A stretch of DNA of 64,000 nucleotides from Pachysolen tannophilus NRRL Y-2460 (taxonomy: Eukaryota; Ascomycota; Pichiomycetes; Alaninales; Pachysolenaceae). Positions 21,043 to 31,375 of this stretch are shown one piece after another. The first letter of the stretch is position 1. Each line of letters begins with the position of its first letter. The notes under the pieces were generated by a model. That model had not been told where the DNA came from, searched no databases, and saw nothing but the letters and a program-made list of their open reading frames with translations. Made by a program: the position numbers and the translations under genes. Location: the NCBI GenBank assembly GCA_001661245.1, contig KV454016.1:606648-670647 (forward strand), read 5' to 3'.

Positions 21043-24000
21043 ATGGTGCTGTTTGGGATTACTCCAAACCACTTCTTGCTGCTTCTAAGACAATTTTTTC
21101 TCCTAGGTGTGTTTTACCAGGTGGTTCTGGCCGATGTCTATAATTTCAGTCAAGTTGAACAGCCAGAGATATCGTATAGTAGTTTCAACAATAGACTAAC
21201 TGTATTGGGAGATTTTGATTCTGTTTCTTTTTATGATTATGTGGGACAGTCGAATATTTCTTCAAGTGAGACCAATGGTTCAAACTACTTGTATGTGATT
21301 AATTCTCAGGATCAATTCCAGCCTTTGTATGAAGTTGAAGGTGATATTGAATTTTTTTACAAAATTGAAGATGATAGTATATTAATGACAGGAGATTTTT
21401 CAATAGAAAATTTAAGTTCTCCATTACTTTTCAATACTACTACTAATAATCTCACATCCATTAAGGATTGGAGCTCGAACGTCACTGGGACAATTAAAAC
21501 TGTTTTCTATGATGATTATTACAAGTTAATATATTTTGGAGGTGACTTGATATATAATGATGAAATTTATGGGGTGCTGATCTATGATTGGACAGATGAA
21601 AAATTTGTTAATTCTCCCTTTAAAGGTTTTAATGAAAATGCCACTATTAATACAATAATAAAAGTTGAAGACTATGAAAATACAGAATACGGAAGTATCA
21701 TATTTGGAGGCTTTTTTTATAGCTTGGGTGATGAAGATTTGTTGATTCATACTTTTTGGGAATCTGAATCTGAATTAAACGAAACTGGTTCATATATTAA
21801 CAAAACTAATACCACTGTAACTGCTGACCCTGAAAACTTGGTGAGCTTGAAATTTGCAACAATATCAACTGTTAATACCGATTCAAGCTCATCTGATCTG
21901 TCAACAGGAATAATTTGTCCTGGTAATGAAGATACTTGGTTATTAGCCGACGATAATTTAGGTTCTTGGACAGCTACTTTACCATTTGAAGTAACTCCTT
22001 CAAAGTTAAGAATATATAACTCTCAGTCAGATGGTACTGGTGTTCAGAGTTTTAGAGTGATAACGTCTCCTTCAGATGGTATAATGAATTTAACTTATAT
22101 TGACCCAAATACTGAAAAATTTGTATATTGTGATGCATATTGTCCATTATTGAATTCTACCTATTTGGAAGATTTAGTTGAAAGTAATGGTATTAGCTTT
22201 TATGCAGTAAATAATACTAGAAATGAGGGAACTTTAGGTTTTGGTAAAAATTATCAAGAATATGAATTTGTTAACGAATTGAGTATTGACAAATTCACCA
22301 TTCAAATAATGGAATATTACGGATCACAAGCTGGTTTATCAGGGGTCGAATTATACCAATATGGTGTGGTAACGTATGCAAATGATTCTCTTAACCAGCC
22401 AAGTTGTAGTGACAGTGAGACATCAGCAAGTGCTGATCTTACAGATTCGAGTGTATGGTCTGGTTATGAAGATGTCAATGGTGCCCATCTTACCACAACA
22501 GTTGATATTTCAAATGGTGTTCCAGAAAATTTTGGTGTAATTTTTTATCCTAATATCACTTATTCGGGAAATTATTCTATTGACTTGTATACCCCTGGTT
22601 GTGATTATGATAATTCTTGCAGTAAAAGAGGAATTGTTAACGTCACTCTATACGATTCTTCAAGTGAGTCATTAGCATCTCAATTGATATACCAAACAAA
22701 TGAAGAAGAAAAATATGACACAATTTATACCGGTCATTTGACTGTGGATGATGGAGCTATCCCTTATGTTGATATGTTTTTATCAGATTTAACTACAGTA
22801 ACTGGTGACGAAGTTGTATTTGTTGCGGATAGAATTCAATTCAACATTATAAGTATCGACGAAAGTTATTATGAAACAGTTTCTAATAACTCAAATTCCA
22901 CATCTAATAGCACGATTGAAGAATATTTGAGGATATCTATCAACGGATTATTTGAATATTCTTTAGCTAATTTCTCAGATTTCGATTACGATAATGGCCA
23001 AGATGTTCTGGAAAATGGTACAACCAATACATATGTTGGAAACTCTACTATAAATTTGATAGGTTCCACAATTCTATCTGAGAATGCAACAGTTAATGGT
23101 TTGGCTATATTAAACAGTTCAATATATGTAGCCGGAGAGTTTGAATCATTATACGGTGATAACTTTATTGGAATCGATTTGAACGGAAACTATGGATACT
23201 ATAATGATACTTCTAATTCATCTTCTGTAGAAGACGAATTCGTGATAGACGGAGGGCTCGATGGTAGTATCACTGATATTTTTGTTTACGCCAACGATTC
23301 ATTGATTCTAGTTGGAGATTTTGATGCTACTGTAAATTCCACCACTGTTAATGAATTGAATACCACAACAAGTACCAATGATTCAATTCGAGGAATAGCT
23401 TTATTCAACGGAGAATGGTATTCATTTGGAAATGGTACCGATACTGAAGATGATATTTATTCATTTACTAATATTATCTTTAATAATAATAACGAATATT
23501 TTATATTTAACGGAGATAATTCGAGTTTGCTAATATGGGACAATAGTAACGATTATTGGATTGAAAGTAGCGATTTCACACTCAATATTTCGCAAGCAAT
23601 TACTTTGAACGGGTACACTTTTGCAAGTGGTCAACTTGCCTTTATGGATTTGTACAATGCAAACAATGGAGCTTATGTTGTAGGTGATCCAAGTTTACAA
23701 AGTTTACCATTTGAACTCACATCCGAATCTAGTATATATTCCTCAGGAATTTACTTGAACAGTAGTATGTCAGCTATTGGGGGTAACTTTGTTGCAGAAG
23801 GTTACATATATAACTTGATCTTTATCGACTATGGGGATAATAATTACACATTTGGTATTCTGGATGTACAATGGGATGATGAAGTAGAAATTTTAAGCAT
23901 GCTATCATACGAAGACAGTTTGTTAATTGGAATGCAAAATGGTGTTACCATTGATGACACCAAATATGAAGGTTTAATGATATTTAATTTAAGTACAAAT

Positions 24001-25002
24001 TCCACTTCATCATCACAACCAGAATCACTTACGATAAACGAAGGAAATGTCACGGTTAATTCTTTTGTTATTGATTCGTCAAATAATACTTTGATTGTTG
24101 GAGGTGGATTTAATCAAGCGGGAGATCTCACATGTAACGCATTATGTATTTATGATATGACATTATCGGAATGGATTAGCCCATCATTTTCTTCATCTAT
24201 ATCCGGTACAATTTATTATATGCAAGCTTATTCATCATCAAAATTGTTGATTAGCGGGAATTTGACAATAGGAGATGATACAGGTTATTTTGCCACATAC
24301 GATCTTTCTAAAGATGAAATTTCGTTTAATGACGATTTAAATAAAAACTTAAATGATAGTGTTAAATATTTCATATTGGTTGATGAAGATGACATAACAG
24401 GAAGAATAATAGGTATTGGAGAAAATTTCATTGCTTATTCAAATGGTGGGAACGGATGGACCAGAATCGACGACGACCTAATAATGAATCTGACTACTTT
24501 CAGTGATATTCAATTAATAACTTTGGAAACAGATGATGACAACAATGATGAAACCATATTCAATAAAAATCAAACTTTGTTGGTCTCAGGTTTCTTGTCC
24601 CATGAAGTTTATGGCAATTTCTCATCAGGTTTCTATAACTCATCATCATGGATCCCATTTTTATTCACAGAATCATCAAGTGGATCTTCAACAAAAATTA
24701 ACCAAGTATTATTGAATGAAGAATCTACTATTTCGGAAAGCACATATTCCTTATCAAAAGGTGGTAAGGTTATGCTTATACGAAACGTCGTTGGTGTCGC
24801 TTTTGCATGTGCTCTAGGAACCATTTCATTGATTGGTGTTGCTTATGCATTATACGCAGTAATTGGTAAAAATAAAAACTACAACTCCAAGACACTAGAA
24901 TCTAGAGTAGCTGAAAAGGAAATGTTGGACACTGTACCTCCTGAACAATTGATAGATAGCTTAGATCATGCTAAACATTTTACTAAAACTACTGCAAATT
25001 AG
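21043..25002 (+). CDS. RAX2: Rax2-like type I membrane glycoprotein (polarity landmark)
   Basis: I place the start at ATG 21043, where a signal peptide begins; the frame upstream opens only with TTG. The 1319-residue protein has a hydrophobic N-terminal signal ending near a VVxADVYNF cleavage site (about residue 28). A very large extracellular part carries dozens of N-x-S/T glycosylation sites and repeated kelch-like blades (for example YFGGDLIYN, IFGGFFYSLGD, LIVGGGFNQAGD). One transmembrane span (about 1248-1272) and a short cytoplasmic tail of some 45 residues follow. Rax2 marks previous division sites in budding yeasts and hyphal tips in filamentous ones. The size (S. cerevisiae 1220) and architecture agree. 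The gene ends before RPC40 on the same strand. Confidence 0.9.
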   Translation: MVLFGITPNHFLLLLRQFFLLGVFYQVVLADVYNFSQVEQPEISYSSFNNRLTVLGDFDSVSFYDYVGQSNISSSETNGSNYLYVINSQDQFQPLYEVEGDIEFFYKIEDDSILMTGDFSIENLSSPLLFNTTTNNLTSIKDWSSNVTGTIKTVFYDDYYKLIYFGGDLIYNDEIYGVLIYDWTDEKFVNSPFKGFNENATINTIIKVEDYENTEYGSIIFGGFFYSLGDEDLLIHTFWESESELNETGSYINKTNTTVTADPENLVSLKFATISTVNTDSSSSDLSTGIICPGNEDTWLLADDNLGSWTATLPFEVTPSKLRIYNSQSDGTGVQSFRVITSPSDGIMNLTYIDPNTEKFVYCDAYCPLLNSTYLEDLVESNGISFYAVNNTRNEGTLGFGKNYQEYEFVNELSIDKFTIQIMEYYGSQAGLSGVELYQYGVVTYANDSLNQPSCSDSETSASADLTDSSVWSGYEDVNGAHLTTTVDISNGVPENFGVIFYPNITYSGNYSIDLYTPGCDYDNSCSKRGIVNVTLYDSSSESLASQLIYQTNEEEKYDTIYTGHLTVDDGAIPYVDMFLSDLTTVTGDEVVFVADRIQFNIISIDESYYETVSNNSNSTSNSTIEEYLRISINGLFEYSLANFSDFDYDNGQDVLENGTTNTYVGNSTINLIGSTILSENATVNGLAILNSSIYVAGEFESLYGDNFIGIDLNGNYGYYNDTSNSSSVEDEFVIDGGLDGSITDIFVYANDSLILVGDFDATVNSTTVNELNTTTSTNDSIRGIALFNGEWYSFGNGTDTEDDIYSFTNIIFNNNNEYFIFNGDNSSLLIWDNSNDYWIESSDFTLNISQAITLNGYTFASGQLAFMDLYNANNGAYVVGDPSLQSLPFELTSESSIYSSGIYLNSSMSAIGGNFVAEGYIYNLIFIDYGDNNYTFGILDVQWDDEVEILSMLSYEDSLLIGMQNGVTIDDTKYEGLMIFNLSTNSTSSSQPESLTINEGNVTVNSFVIDSSNNTLIVGGGFNQAGDLTCNALCIYDMTLSEWISPSFSSSISGTIYYMQAYSSSKLLISGNLTIGDDTGYFATYDLSKDEISFNDDLNKNLNDSVKYFILVDEDDITGRIIGIGENFIAYSNGGNGWTRIDDDLIMNLTTFSDIQLITLETDDDNNDETIFNKNQTLLVSGFLSHEVYGNFSSGFYNSSSWIPFLFTESSSGSSTKINQVLLNEESTISESTYSLSKGGKVMLIRNVVGVAFACALGTISLIGVAYALYAVIGKNKNYNSKTLESRVAEKEMLDTVPPEQLIDSLDHAKHFTKTTAN

Positions 25003-25421
25003 GTCAGAGTTTTATGTATACATTTTTGTTTCTTTTCTTTTCCTATATATATTTCCTAGAAACAATTGTTAATAGTTTTGTTAAAGTTTTCTCTACTTTT
25101 TACGTTTTTCTTTTGACTTTTCTTTAATACTGACTTTTAATCATCATTAATAATTCAATTTTCCTCTTCTTTAAATATGTTTTCATCTTAATTACTACAT
25201 TTATGTCCGATAATGTTTAGTACTGCAAATATCGAAATTTAGCTCTCTTATCTTGTCCTGGATTGAATTAAATGAAAAAATACCAAAGAACTTAAAGTGA
25301 AATAGAAAAATATAAAAAAAAAAAAAAAAAAATAATTAAAAAAAATTTTAAGTGAAAAATTTTTAACCGAAAAGATCAATGTTTAATCCAGGATAGAGAG
25401 AAGAATAAAGCGAGATTGAAT
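25003..25421. other. RAX2-RPC40 intergenic region with RPC40 promoter
   Basis: It has T-rich 3' sequence after RAX2, then an A-run near 25315-25345 and the RRPE element annotated separately. No gene is seen. Confidence 0.6.
25353..25363 (+). promoter_or_regulatory. RRPE element upstream of RPC40
   Basis: A perfect TGAAAAATTTT lies about 60 bases before the RPC40 ATG. This is the ribosomal RNA processing element known from promoters of yeast ribosome-biogenesis and Pol I/III genes, bound by Stb3. Site function is inferred from sequence and context. Confidence 0.65.
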
Positions 25422-26441
25422 ATGGCTAGTAATATTGTTGGGATTAAACATGACAGGGTCACTAATACCTCATCTACCGATTTTCCTGGTTATACAAGTA
25501 ATACAACTGAAGATTATTCATGGAGTTTAGCAAGGTTTAAAGAAAAATTTGATATCAAGATATCTTTCATAGCAGATAGAACTGCAAACTTTGATTTGAT
25601 TGGTATAGATACTTCGATAGCGAATGCTTTTAGAAGAATTATGATAGCAGAGGTTCCTTCAGTTGCAGCTGAAAACGTCTATATATTCAATAATACCTCT
25701 GTTATTCTGGACGAAGTATTGGCTCATAGAATTGGGTTAATTCCCTTAAAAGTTGATCCAGATTTACTTACATGGATAGATCCAGCTGCTGATGAGAAAG
25801 ATAGATTTACTGATGAAAACACTATTGTTTTAAGTTTAGATGTGGTATGCACAAAGAATCCACATCCTTTGAAAAATAATAAAGAACCTACAAATTTATT
25901 TAGAAATTCAAGTATATATGCCAGGGACTTGAAATTTGAACCACAAGGAAGACAGTTGGAAATTTTCAAAGATTCTCCAGTTGTTCCAGCTGATCCGGAT
26001 ATTTTATTAGCTAAATTAAGACCTGGACAGGAAATATCTTTAAGAGCACATTGTATATTAGGAGTTGGTGCGGATCATGCCAAATTTTCACCTGTTTCAA
26101 CAGCTTCGTATAGATTGTTACCAGTAATTGATATTTTGAAGCCAATAACCGGAGAAGACGGTGCCAAGTTTCAAAAATGTTTCCCATCTGGTGTTATCGA
26201 TATCAACTCTAGAGGAGAAGCTTACGTTAAAGATGCCAGAAAGGATACCGTTTCTAGAGAGGTTTTAAGACACAAAGAATTCGAAGGAAAAGTTAGTTTA
26301 GGAAGGAGAAGAGATTATTTCATCTTTAATGTGGAAAGTACTGGTGCAATGTCTCCAGAAGAGATATTTTTCAAAAGTGTTAGAGTATTGAAAAATAAGG
26401 CTGAATATTTGAGGAATTGTCCAATTGGAAATTTAAACTAA
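25422..26441 (+). CDS. RPC40: Rpc40 (AC40), shared subunit of RNA polymerases I and III
   Basis: The start is set at ATG 25422; the two codons upstream are TTG AAT. The 339-residue protein is close to S. cerevisiae Rpc40 (335) throughout. It belongs to the alpha-subunit family that assembles Pol I and Pol III with Rpc19. Conserved segments include NAFRRIMIAEVPSVAAENVY (near 70-88), DEVLAHRIGLIPLKVDPD (97-114), FTDENTIVLSLDV, YARDLKFEPQGRQ (near 170), VVPADPDILLAKLRPGQEIS (near 190-210), DHAKFSPVSTASYRLLP, and near the end KDARKDTVSREVLR and FNVESTGAMSPEEIFFKSVR. Codon 96 is CTG at a site where S. cerevisiae has Gln. Confidence 0.97.
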   Translation: MASNIVGIKHDRVTNTSSTDFPGYTSNTTEDYSWSLARFKEKFDIKISFIADRTANFDLIGIDTSIANAFRRIMIAEVPSVAAENVYIFNNTSVILDEVLAHRIGLIPLKVDPDLLTWIDPAADEKDRFTDENTIVLSLDVVCTKNPHPLKNNKEPTNLFRNSSIYARDLKFEPQGRQLEIFKDSPVVPADPDILLAKLRPGQEISLRAHCILGVGADHAKFSPVSTASYRLLPVIDILKPITGEDGAKFQKCFPSGVIDINSRGEAYVKDARKDTVSREVLRHKEFEGKVSLGRRRDYFIFNVESTGAMSPEEIFFKSVRVLKNKAEYLRNCPIGNLN

Positions 26442-26581
26442 ACCAATCAAAACCATTTCTATTTAATTAATTCGACTTGACTTATAATTGTACCTTAATA
26501 AAAACATAAAAGCTTCTTGTATAAGATAGAAAATATCAAATAATCGTAGTATTGTTTTTTTTTTCTTTTTTCTTTTTTTTT

Positions 26582-27490
26582 CTATACAAAATCATCAACA
26601 TTAAATGATCTGCTTGCAAAACTTTGAAACCCTCCTGGCATGGTCCCACCAGCTGTTGGAGCCGAACTATTAGTGCTACTATTCATAGTGCTACTATTTA
26701 TATTACTCGAATTATTATTAGAAGCATCATCTCTCTGAAAGCTTTTGATTCTCTGGTACATCTCCTTTGGATTTATTTCAAATATTAGAGCATTACCGCA
26801 ATAACCATCGTATTCATCATCGTTATCGTTAAATTTTCCCTCAACCGGCTCCCCACCTAATCTATGCTCCACTTCCTGGGTACTTCTGCTATTGTTGTCC
26901 TCATTTCCTGCCTCTATTAATTTTTCATTGTTGATGCAAGTGATACAGTATAAAAAATACTGTAATGCTAAAATCAAAAAATCATTGAATAATATGAAAC
27001 ATTTGAATTTGTAATAATTTTTGAAAACTTTCTCTCCAATTATCTGTAGTGTGAATCCTCCTGAGAGATAATTACCTCCATTACTTACACTTGGTGGTGG
27101 TTGCTTGAATAAAAAAAGATGATATAATATTTTAACCAGATTGAAAAAAATCAAAAACTGAAGTATTGATTTACTAATTAATCTCTTGACATCAAAACTT
27201 AAAGAAGCCTGTTGACGATTTTGTAATAAATCTCTTGGAAATGGCTTGGAAAGGATAATTTGCAAAATACTTTGTAATATCAATTCAAATAATGACAAAT
27301 TATTTGAATAATTGATAATCAATATTGAATATATTAGTACTTCCAAATTTTTAATAAAATGATTATTGAAATATTTCTTCCTCTTCTGTAAAATGCTTCT
27401 ATCATTTAATTTCAATTCTCTCTGTAGTACTATTGGGAAATGCTTATCCTCCTCCGGCTGTGAAGAAGGTATATATATCGATGATGCCAT
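26582..27490 (-). CDS. Dsc4/Vld1-like membrane protein (DUF1746)
   Basis: A 302-residue membrane protein. Three or four hydrophobic spans are seen: about 48-90 (LIYSILIINYSNNLSLFELILQ region), 108-128, and 168-190. The N-terminal pattern, a basic helix KKYFNNHFIKNLEVLIYS followed by a span and the Ser-Phe-Asp segment, resembles fungal DUF1746 proteins. This family includes S. pombe Dsc4 and S. cerevisiae Vld1, subunits of the Dsc ubiquitin ligase that works at Golgi, endosome and vacuole membranes. The C-terminal 100 residues are acidic, then Asn/Ser-rich and disordered. It is convergent with RPC40, 140 bases away. I judge the family from pattern memory, so confidence is moderate. Confidence 0.5.
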   Translation of the reverse strand: MASSIYIPSSQPEEDKHFPIVLQRELKLNDRSILQKRKKYFNNHFIKNLEVLIYSILIINYSNNLSLFELILQSILQIILSKPFPRDLLQNRQQASLSFDVKRLISKSILQFLIFFNLVKILYHLFLFKQPPPSVSNGGNYLSGGFTLQIIGEKVFKNYYKFKCFILFNDFLILALQYFLYCITCINNEKLIEAGNEDNNSRSTQEVEHRLGGEPVEGKFNDNDDEYDGYCGNALIFEINPKEMYQRIKSFQRDDASNNNSSNINSSTMNSSTNSSAPTAGGTMPGGFQSFASRSFNVDDFV

Positions 27491-27850
27491 TATTTTATAT
27501 AATCATGTATATTTATCTAAACTATAATTTTTATGATATCGTCCTTAATTACTAATAATCACTCGGAAACTCATTAATATGGCCTTTTCAAACCAAGAAC
27601 TACCACTAGAAAAACAACTGACCTTTATTCCAATCAACGTTTAGTAAAGTAGAGTACGTCTTTAACGAAGATGATAATTTATTATATATTATTATTTGAT
27701 AAAAAAAAACGTAGTTTGGAATACTACAAATTTAAAGGCTAAAGAGGTTATACCAACTAATAGTAACGGTAGAAGTAAAAATACATGTCATTAATAATAG
27801 AAGAAGAAGGTTTAAAAAGAAAAACAAAAAGAGCTATATGTGTATACTTT
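27491..27850. other. Intergenic region between UTP22 and the Dsc4-like gene
   Basis: No gene is seen. It holds the 3' flank of UTP22 and promoter of the minus-strand Dsc4-like gene. A 21-codon frame at about 27578 (+) is not supported by anything else. Confidence 0.5.
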
Positions 27851-30800
27851 TTATGGTTTGAAGTTCATTCCTTGGATTAAATCACCACCTAGTCTAAATA
27901 TCTCTGTGATAACAGCTTCCTTATTAAATTCGACTTTATCTTCTTCATTACTTGGCTTCAAATTGAAGCCCAAGTTGACTTTAAATTTTTTAGTTCCTGT
28001 TGTGATTCCAGGATAGAATAATCCTGAAATGATGTTTTCATCTCCTGAAGGATTTAAACCAGTGAATTTGCTTGATGAGAAAATGATACTGTCCTTGAAA
28101 TATTTGTTCAATTCTTCTAGTAATTTTGAAAGTGGATCTGAAATGATTTCTTCAGGGAAAGATGTTAATTGAATTAAATTTTTAAAAGAATTTTGCGGTA
28201 AAATCCCTGAAGATGAATCTAATTTAAATGGGAGTTTCAAGTTAATAATGAAATCATAATCGTTTAATGCGGGCGTAAATAACAATTTTATAGTTTCGGA
28301 ATTTAATCCATTTTGTTTCAATATATTGATTGCAGCTCTCGATAAAGCAGTTAATCTCACCGATAAAGGCAAAGAATGTTCGTTAGACCATAATATTCCA
28401 GAATAGTCATCTTTAGAACCAATAAAAAATTGCAATTTCGAACCTGAAGGATCTTGTTGTCTTAATTTCTCAAAATTTGAATTTATTAACTGGTATGATT
28501 GAATTGTTAAACGATCTGATAATTTATTAGTCATTTGATCTTCATCTTCTTCTGGATCAATCTTTCCTTTGACCAAGTCCAAAATTAAAGCATCCTCTTT
28601 CCAGTTCCATCTACTTAAGAATTGTAAAATCCTCAAAAACCCAGATTCAACACTGGATGGTACAGAGTATGGTGCTGGATCCACAAATACCTTAATAGCA
28701 ATTAATTCAATTAATTCATCACTGAAGTGAACTAATAATAGTTGAGAGTCCAACCATTTTTTGAAAAGTCTGACAGATGCAGAATAAAATACATAATGAT
28801 GTGATAATGTTTGAAATGTTCTGTGATGCTTTATTGCTCCCATGTAGTTACGAACAAATTCTAAATAAACTTTCTTCAAAATTTGTTTCTGTCTTTCAGT
28901 GCTATTTTCAATAGCCCTTAAGTATAATATTTCATCTCTTTCTGTTAATATTCTAATTTTGAAACCATAACCTTCCGGAGTCAAAATAGTCAACGATGTG
29001 GCAGAATCATTGAATTGGATTTTATTAAAAGTTGTTAAATTTGATTTATAATTGGTTTCATTATTTAGCAATTCATTAATTTTTAGTAAAAACGCAGTTT
29101 TGGTTTTTTCTAAAGCTATCAATTCATCTGGCCATTTCGTAGAACTCTCAAATTGTAATATAACTTCGTTATAAAAATCTGGATTCGAATAGGCAAATGG
29201 AACAGGTTGTAATAATGATGTGTATCTCAAAGCTGGAGAAATTGGAGAAAACGATCTTATTTTCAAAGGTAATTCCAAATTCATTAAAAGTTTCGTCAAT
29301 GACTCATATGATGCATTCAATGATTGATACGAGTGTAATGATAGAATAGATTGTTTTGATGATGCTGGTAATAAAGGTTGAGGTAAAAATTTCTGGAGTT
29401 CGTTCACTGATGTCTTGACATCTATATCTTTTTCGTTATTGCATAAATGCAACTTGAAAATGTATTTTATAATTTCGACTATAATTGGTTGTTCAAAAGA
29501 ACTTTCCCAGAGACAGCAAAGTTGAATTACTCCATCTTTAAATTTTCTCAAAGAGGCCCTTTGACCCCAAAATGATTTGAATTTCAAACACAGTTCCTGA
29601 TCATCATTATTTGGACCCTTAGTTATTAATTTTTCACATTCAAGTGGATTTAAATATAAGCCAACAACTAAACTGTTTGTTTCTAAATTACTATTCGGCT
29701 TTCGCCTAGAAACAGAAAATATATTGTCATTTTTTTCTAAATTTACCGAAATTTGTTTTACTCTATCACCTAAAGCTTTTCTTAATACAACATAGACCTT
29801 GTTTTTAATATAGTTTTCAAATGTTAAAAATGAAATTTTTTCTAAAGGTCCAAAATTTTCGTTTTCCAAAAACTGATTAAGAGGACATTTAATCACCAAA
29901 TCATACTTGAATAAATCAGAAGAGATATTTTCCAAGAATATTGATTCAAATCTATCTCTAACGACATCATTCAATAATAATAACGATTCAGATGCATATT
30001 TTTTCAAAATTTCATAAGAAGATTTTGTCATCTTCCATAAAATATTTATCTTTGTATTTTTATCAAATATAGTTGGCACATTGAATCCATTTTTCTTATA
30101 AAAGGCACCATTTGTTTCTACAATCAATGAATTAAAAGACAAATAACCTTCTTCAGATAAATCTTGAGTTGCCAAATATTTAATGGTAGCCTTGAACAAC
30201 TGGTAACTAGAAAACCCATGAAGCAAAATCTTATTACCATTAACTCCACCACCTTGCAATAATGCACTCATCAAGATGGCAAATTCAAAATGTCCAAAAC
30301 CACCATCAGCAAAGCTCGAAGAGAAGCCTCTCTGTTGTAACCACAATTTTCCTAATATAGATGCATCTTTGAAAGCTTCTGTAGTTTTTTTCGTTGTGTA
30401 TAAGTATTTCAAATAATATTCATAAGATGTCGATGATAAAATAGATGAATTATATAGCGGTGTTGGAGGCAAATTTTTGGAATCATCAGAAGTTTGAACT
30501 CTGATACAATTTCTATCTGGTAATAATTTTTTGGTATCGAATATTCCAAACGGGAAACCTACAATTAATCTAATTGAACTTTTAGTCTTTGCAAAAATTA
30601 AATCATCTTCATTTTGAGTATCAACGCTGACTATCTTGAGAGCTGGACATAACACATCGCCATTGACATATTCATAAGAGATTTTAATAGGTAAATGATT
30701 TTTCTTGGATAATGAGTGTAAATGTTCACATAAGTAACTCAAGTAAAATGATCTTTTATATAAACATCTATAATTCAAATAGTCTTTTTGTTGGAAAATG

Positions 30801-31375
30801 GATTTGGGCATTGTTAAAGCAATATCAACAGTTACACCTTTTGGAGTTGTAATTCCTGTTTTCAAACCAAAACTTCCAACTAAAGAAACTTCTTCTGGCT
30901 TTAAATATGAAAATTGATAATTTAATTTAGTTGGTTTTGGATCTGGGAATGGAACCGAGACTTTTGAATTCTTCAAATAAGTTTCAACATGTTCTAATGA
31001 TAAGTCTTTAATCTCAGGAATTTGTTGTATAACGTCATATAACCTATGTAAAACTTTTTCAATCAAACTAACGTGTGAATCTTTTAATTTTAACTCTTTA
31101 ATCAATTCATCTATTTGTAACTTGAAAATATTAGACTTGAATAATTCAGCAGTCTCTCTAGCGACCTGAACATCCTGGGCAGATAACTGCTGTTTTTGTC
31201 TCTTAGTATTAGGTGGAGCAGTATCATCAACTTCGTTTTCTTGTTCAAAAGATGAAGCCGATGATATATCTTCATTATTGTCCTTTTTCTCATCCTTTCT
31301 CGATTCCACCTCAAACGATTCAACACCGTTAATCTCTTGAGACAAAACCTCTCCACCCCTACTTCTTTTAACCAT
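27851..31375 (-). CDS. UTP22: Utp22, NRAP-family component of the small-subunit processome
   Basis: The start is ATG 31375; the open frame above it begins at GTG only. The 1174-residue protein matches the size and layout of yeast Utp22 (1237). An acidic disordered N-terminus (about 1-55) carries basic KRSR and KRQK clusters, which may serve in nuclear entry. Nrap domains resembling nucleotidyltransferase and poly(A)-polymerase-like folds follow, with PDPKPTKLNYQFSYLKPEEVSLVGSFG (near 145-175) and FGHFEFAILMSALLQGGG (near 362-378). A C-terminal NLGFNLKPSNEED ends it. Utp22 works with Rrp7 and CK2 (UTP-C) on the 90S pre-ribosome and rRNA processing. Its promoter carries an A9T10 tract and a GATGAG core, both features of ribosome-biogenesis genes. 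Confidence 0.92.
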   Translation of the reverse strand: MVKRSRGGEVLSQEINGVESFEVESRKDEKKDNNEDISSASSFEQENEVDDTAPPNTKRQKQQLSAQDVQVARETAELFKSNIFKLQIDELIKELKLKDSHVSLIEKVLHRLYDVIQQIPEIKDLSLEHVETYLKNSKVSVPFPDPKPTKLNYQFSYLKPEEVSLVGSFGLKTGITTPKGVTVDIALTMPKSIFQQKDYLNYRCLYKRSFYLSYLCEHLHSLSKKNHLPIKISYEYVNGDVLCPALKIVSVDTQNEDDLIFAKTKSSIRLIVGFPFGIFDTKKLLPDRNCIRVQTSDDSKNLPPTPLYNSSILSSTSYEYYLKYLYTTKKTTEAFKDASILGKLWLQQRGFSSSFADGGFGHFEFAILMSALLQGGGVNGNKILLHGFSSYQLFKATIKYLATQDLSEEGYLSFNSLIVETNGAFYKKNGFNVPTIFDKNTKINILWKMTKSSYEILKKYASESLLLLNDVVRDRFESIFLENISSDLFKYDLVIKCPLNQFLENENFGPLEKISFLTFENYIKNKVYVVLRKALGDRVKQISVNLEKNDNIFSVSRRKPNSNLETNSLVVGLYLNPLECEKLITKGPNNDDQELCLKFKSFWGQRASLRKFKDGVIQLCCLWESSFEQPIIVEIIKYIFKLHLCNNEKDIDVKTSVNELQKFLPQPLLPASSKQSILSLHSYQSLNASYESLTKLLMNLELPLKIRSFSPISPALRYTSLLQPVPFAYSNPDFYNEVILQFESSTKWPDELIALEKTKTAFLLKINELLNNETNYKSNLTTFNKIQFNDSATSLTILTPEGYGFKIRILTERDEILYLRAIENSTERQKQILKKVYLEFVRNYMGAIKHHRTFQTLSHHYVFYSASVRLFKKWLDSQLLLVHFSDELIELIAIKVFVDPAPYSVPSSVESGFLRILQFLSRWNWKEDALILDLVKGKIDPEEDEDQMTNKLSDRLTIQSYQLINSNFEKLRQQDPSGSKLQFFIGSKDDYSGILWSNEHSLPLSVRLTALSRAAINILKQNGLNSETIKLLFTPALNDYDFIINLKLPFKLDSSSGILPQNSFKNLIQLTSFPEEIISDPLSKLLEELNKYFKDSIIFSSSKFTGLNPSGDENIISGLFYPGITTGTKKFKVNLGFNLKPSNEEDKVEFNKEAVITEIFRLGGDLIQGMNFKP

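Noticed and set aside
27578-27643. A 21-codon frame beginning MAFSNQELPLEK
   Set aside because: Too short to judge; no in-frame continuation by a plausible intron was found.
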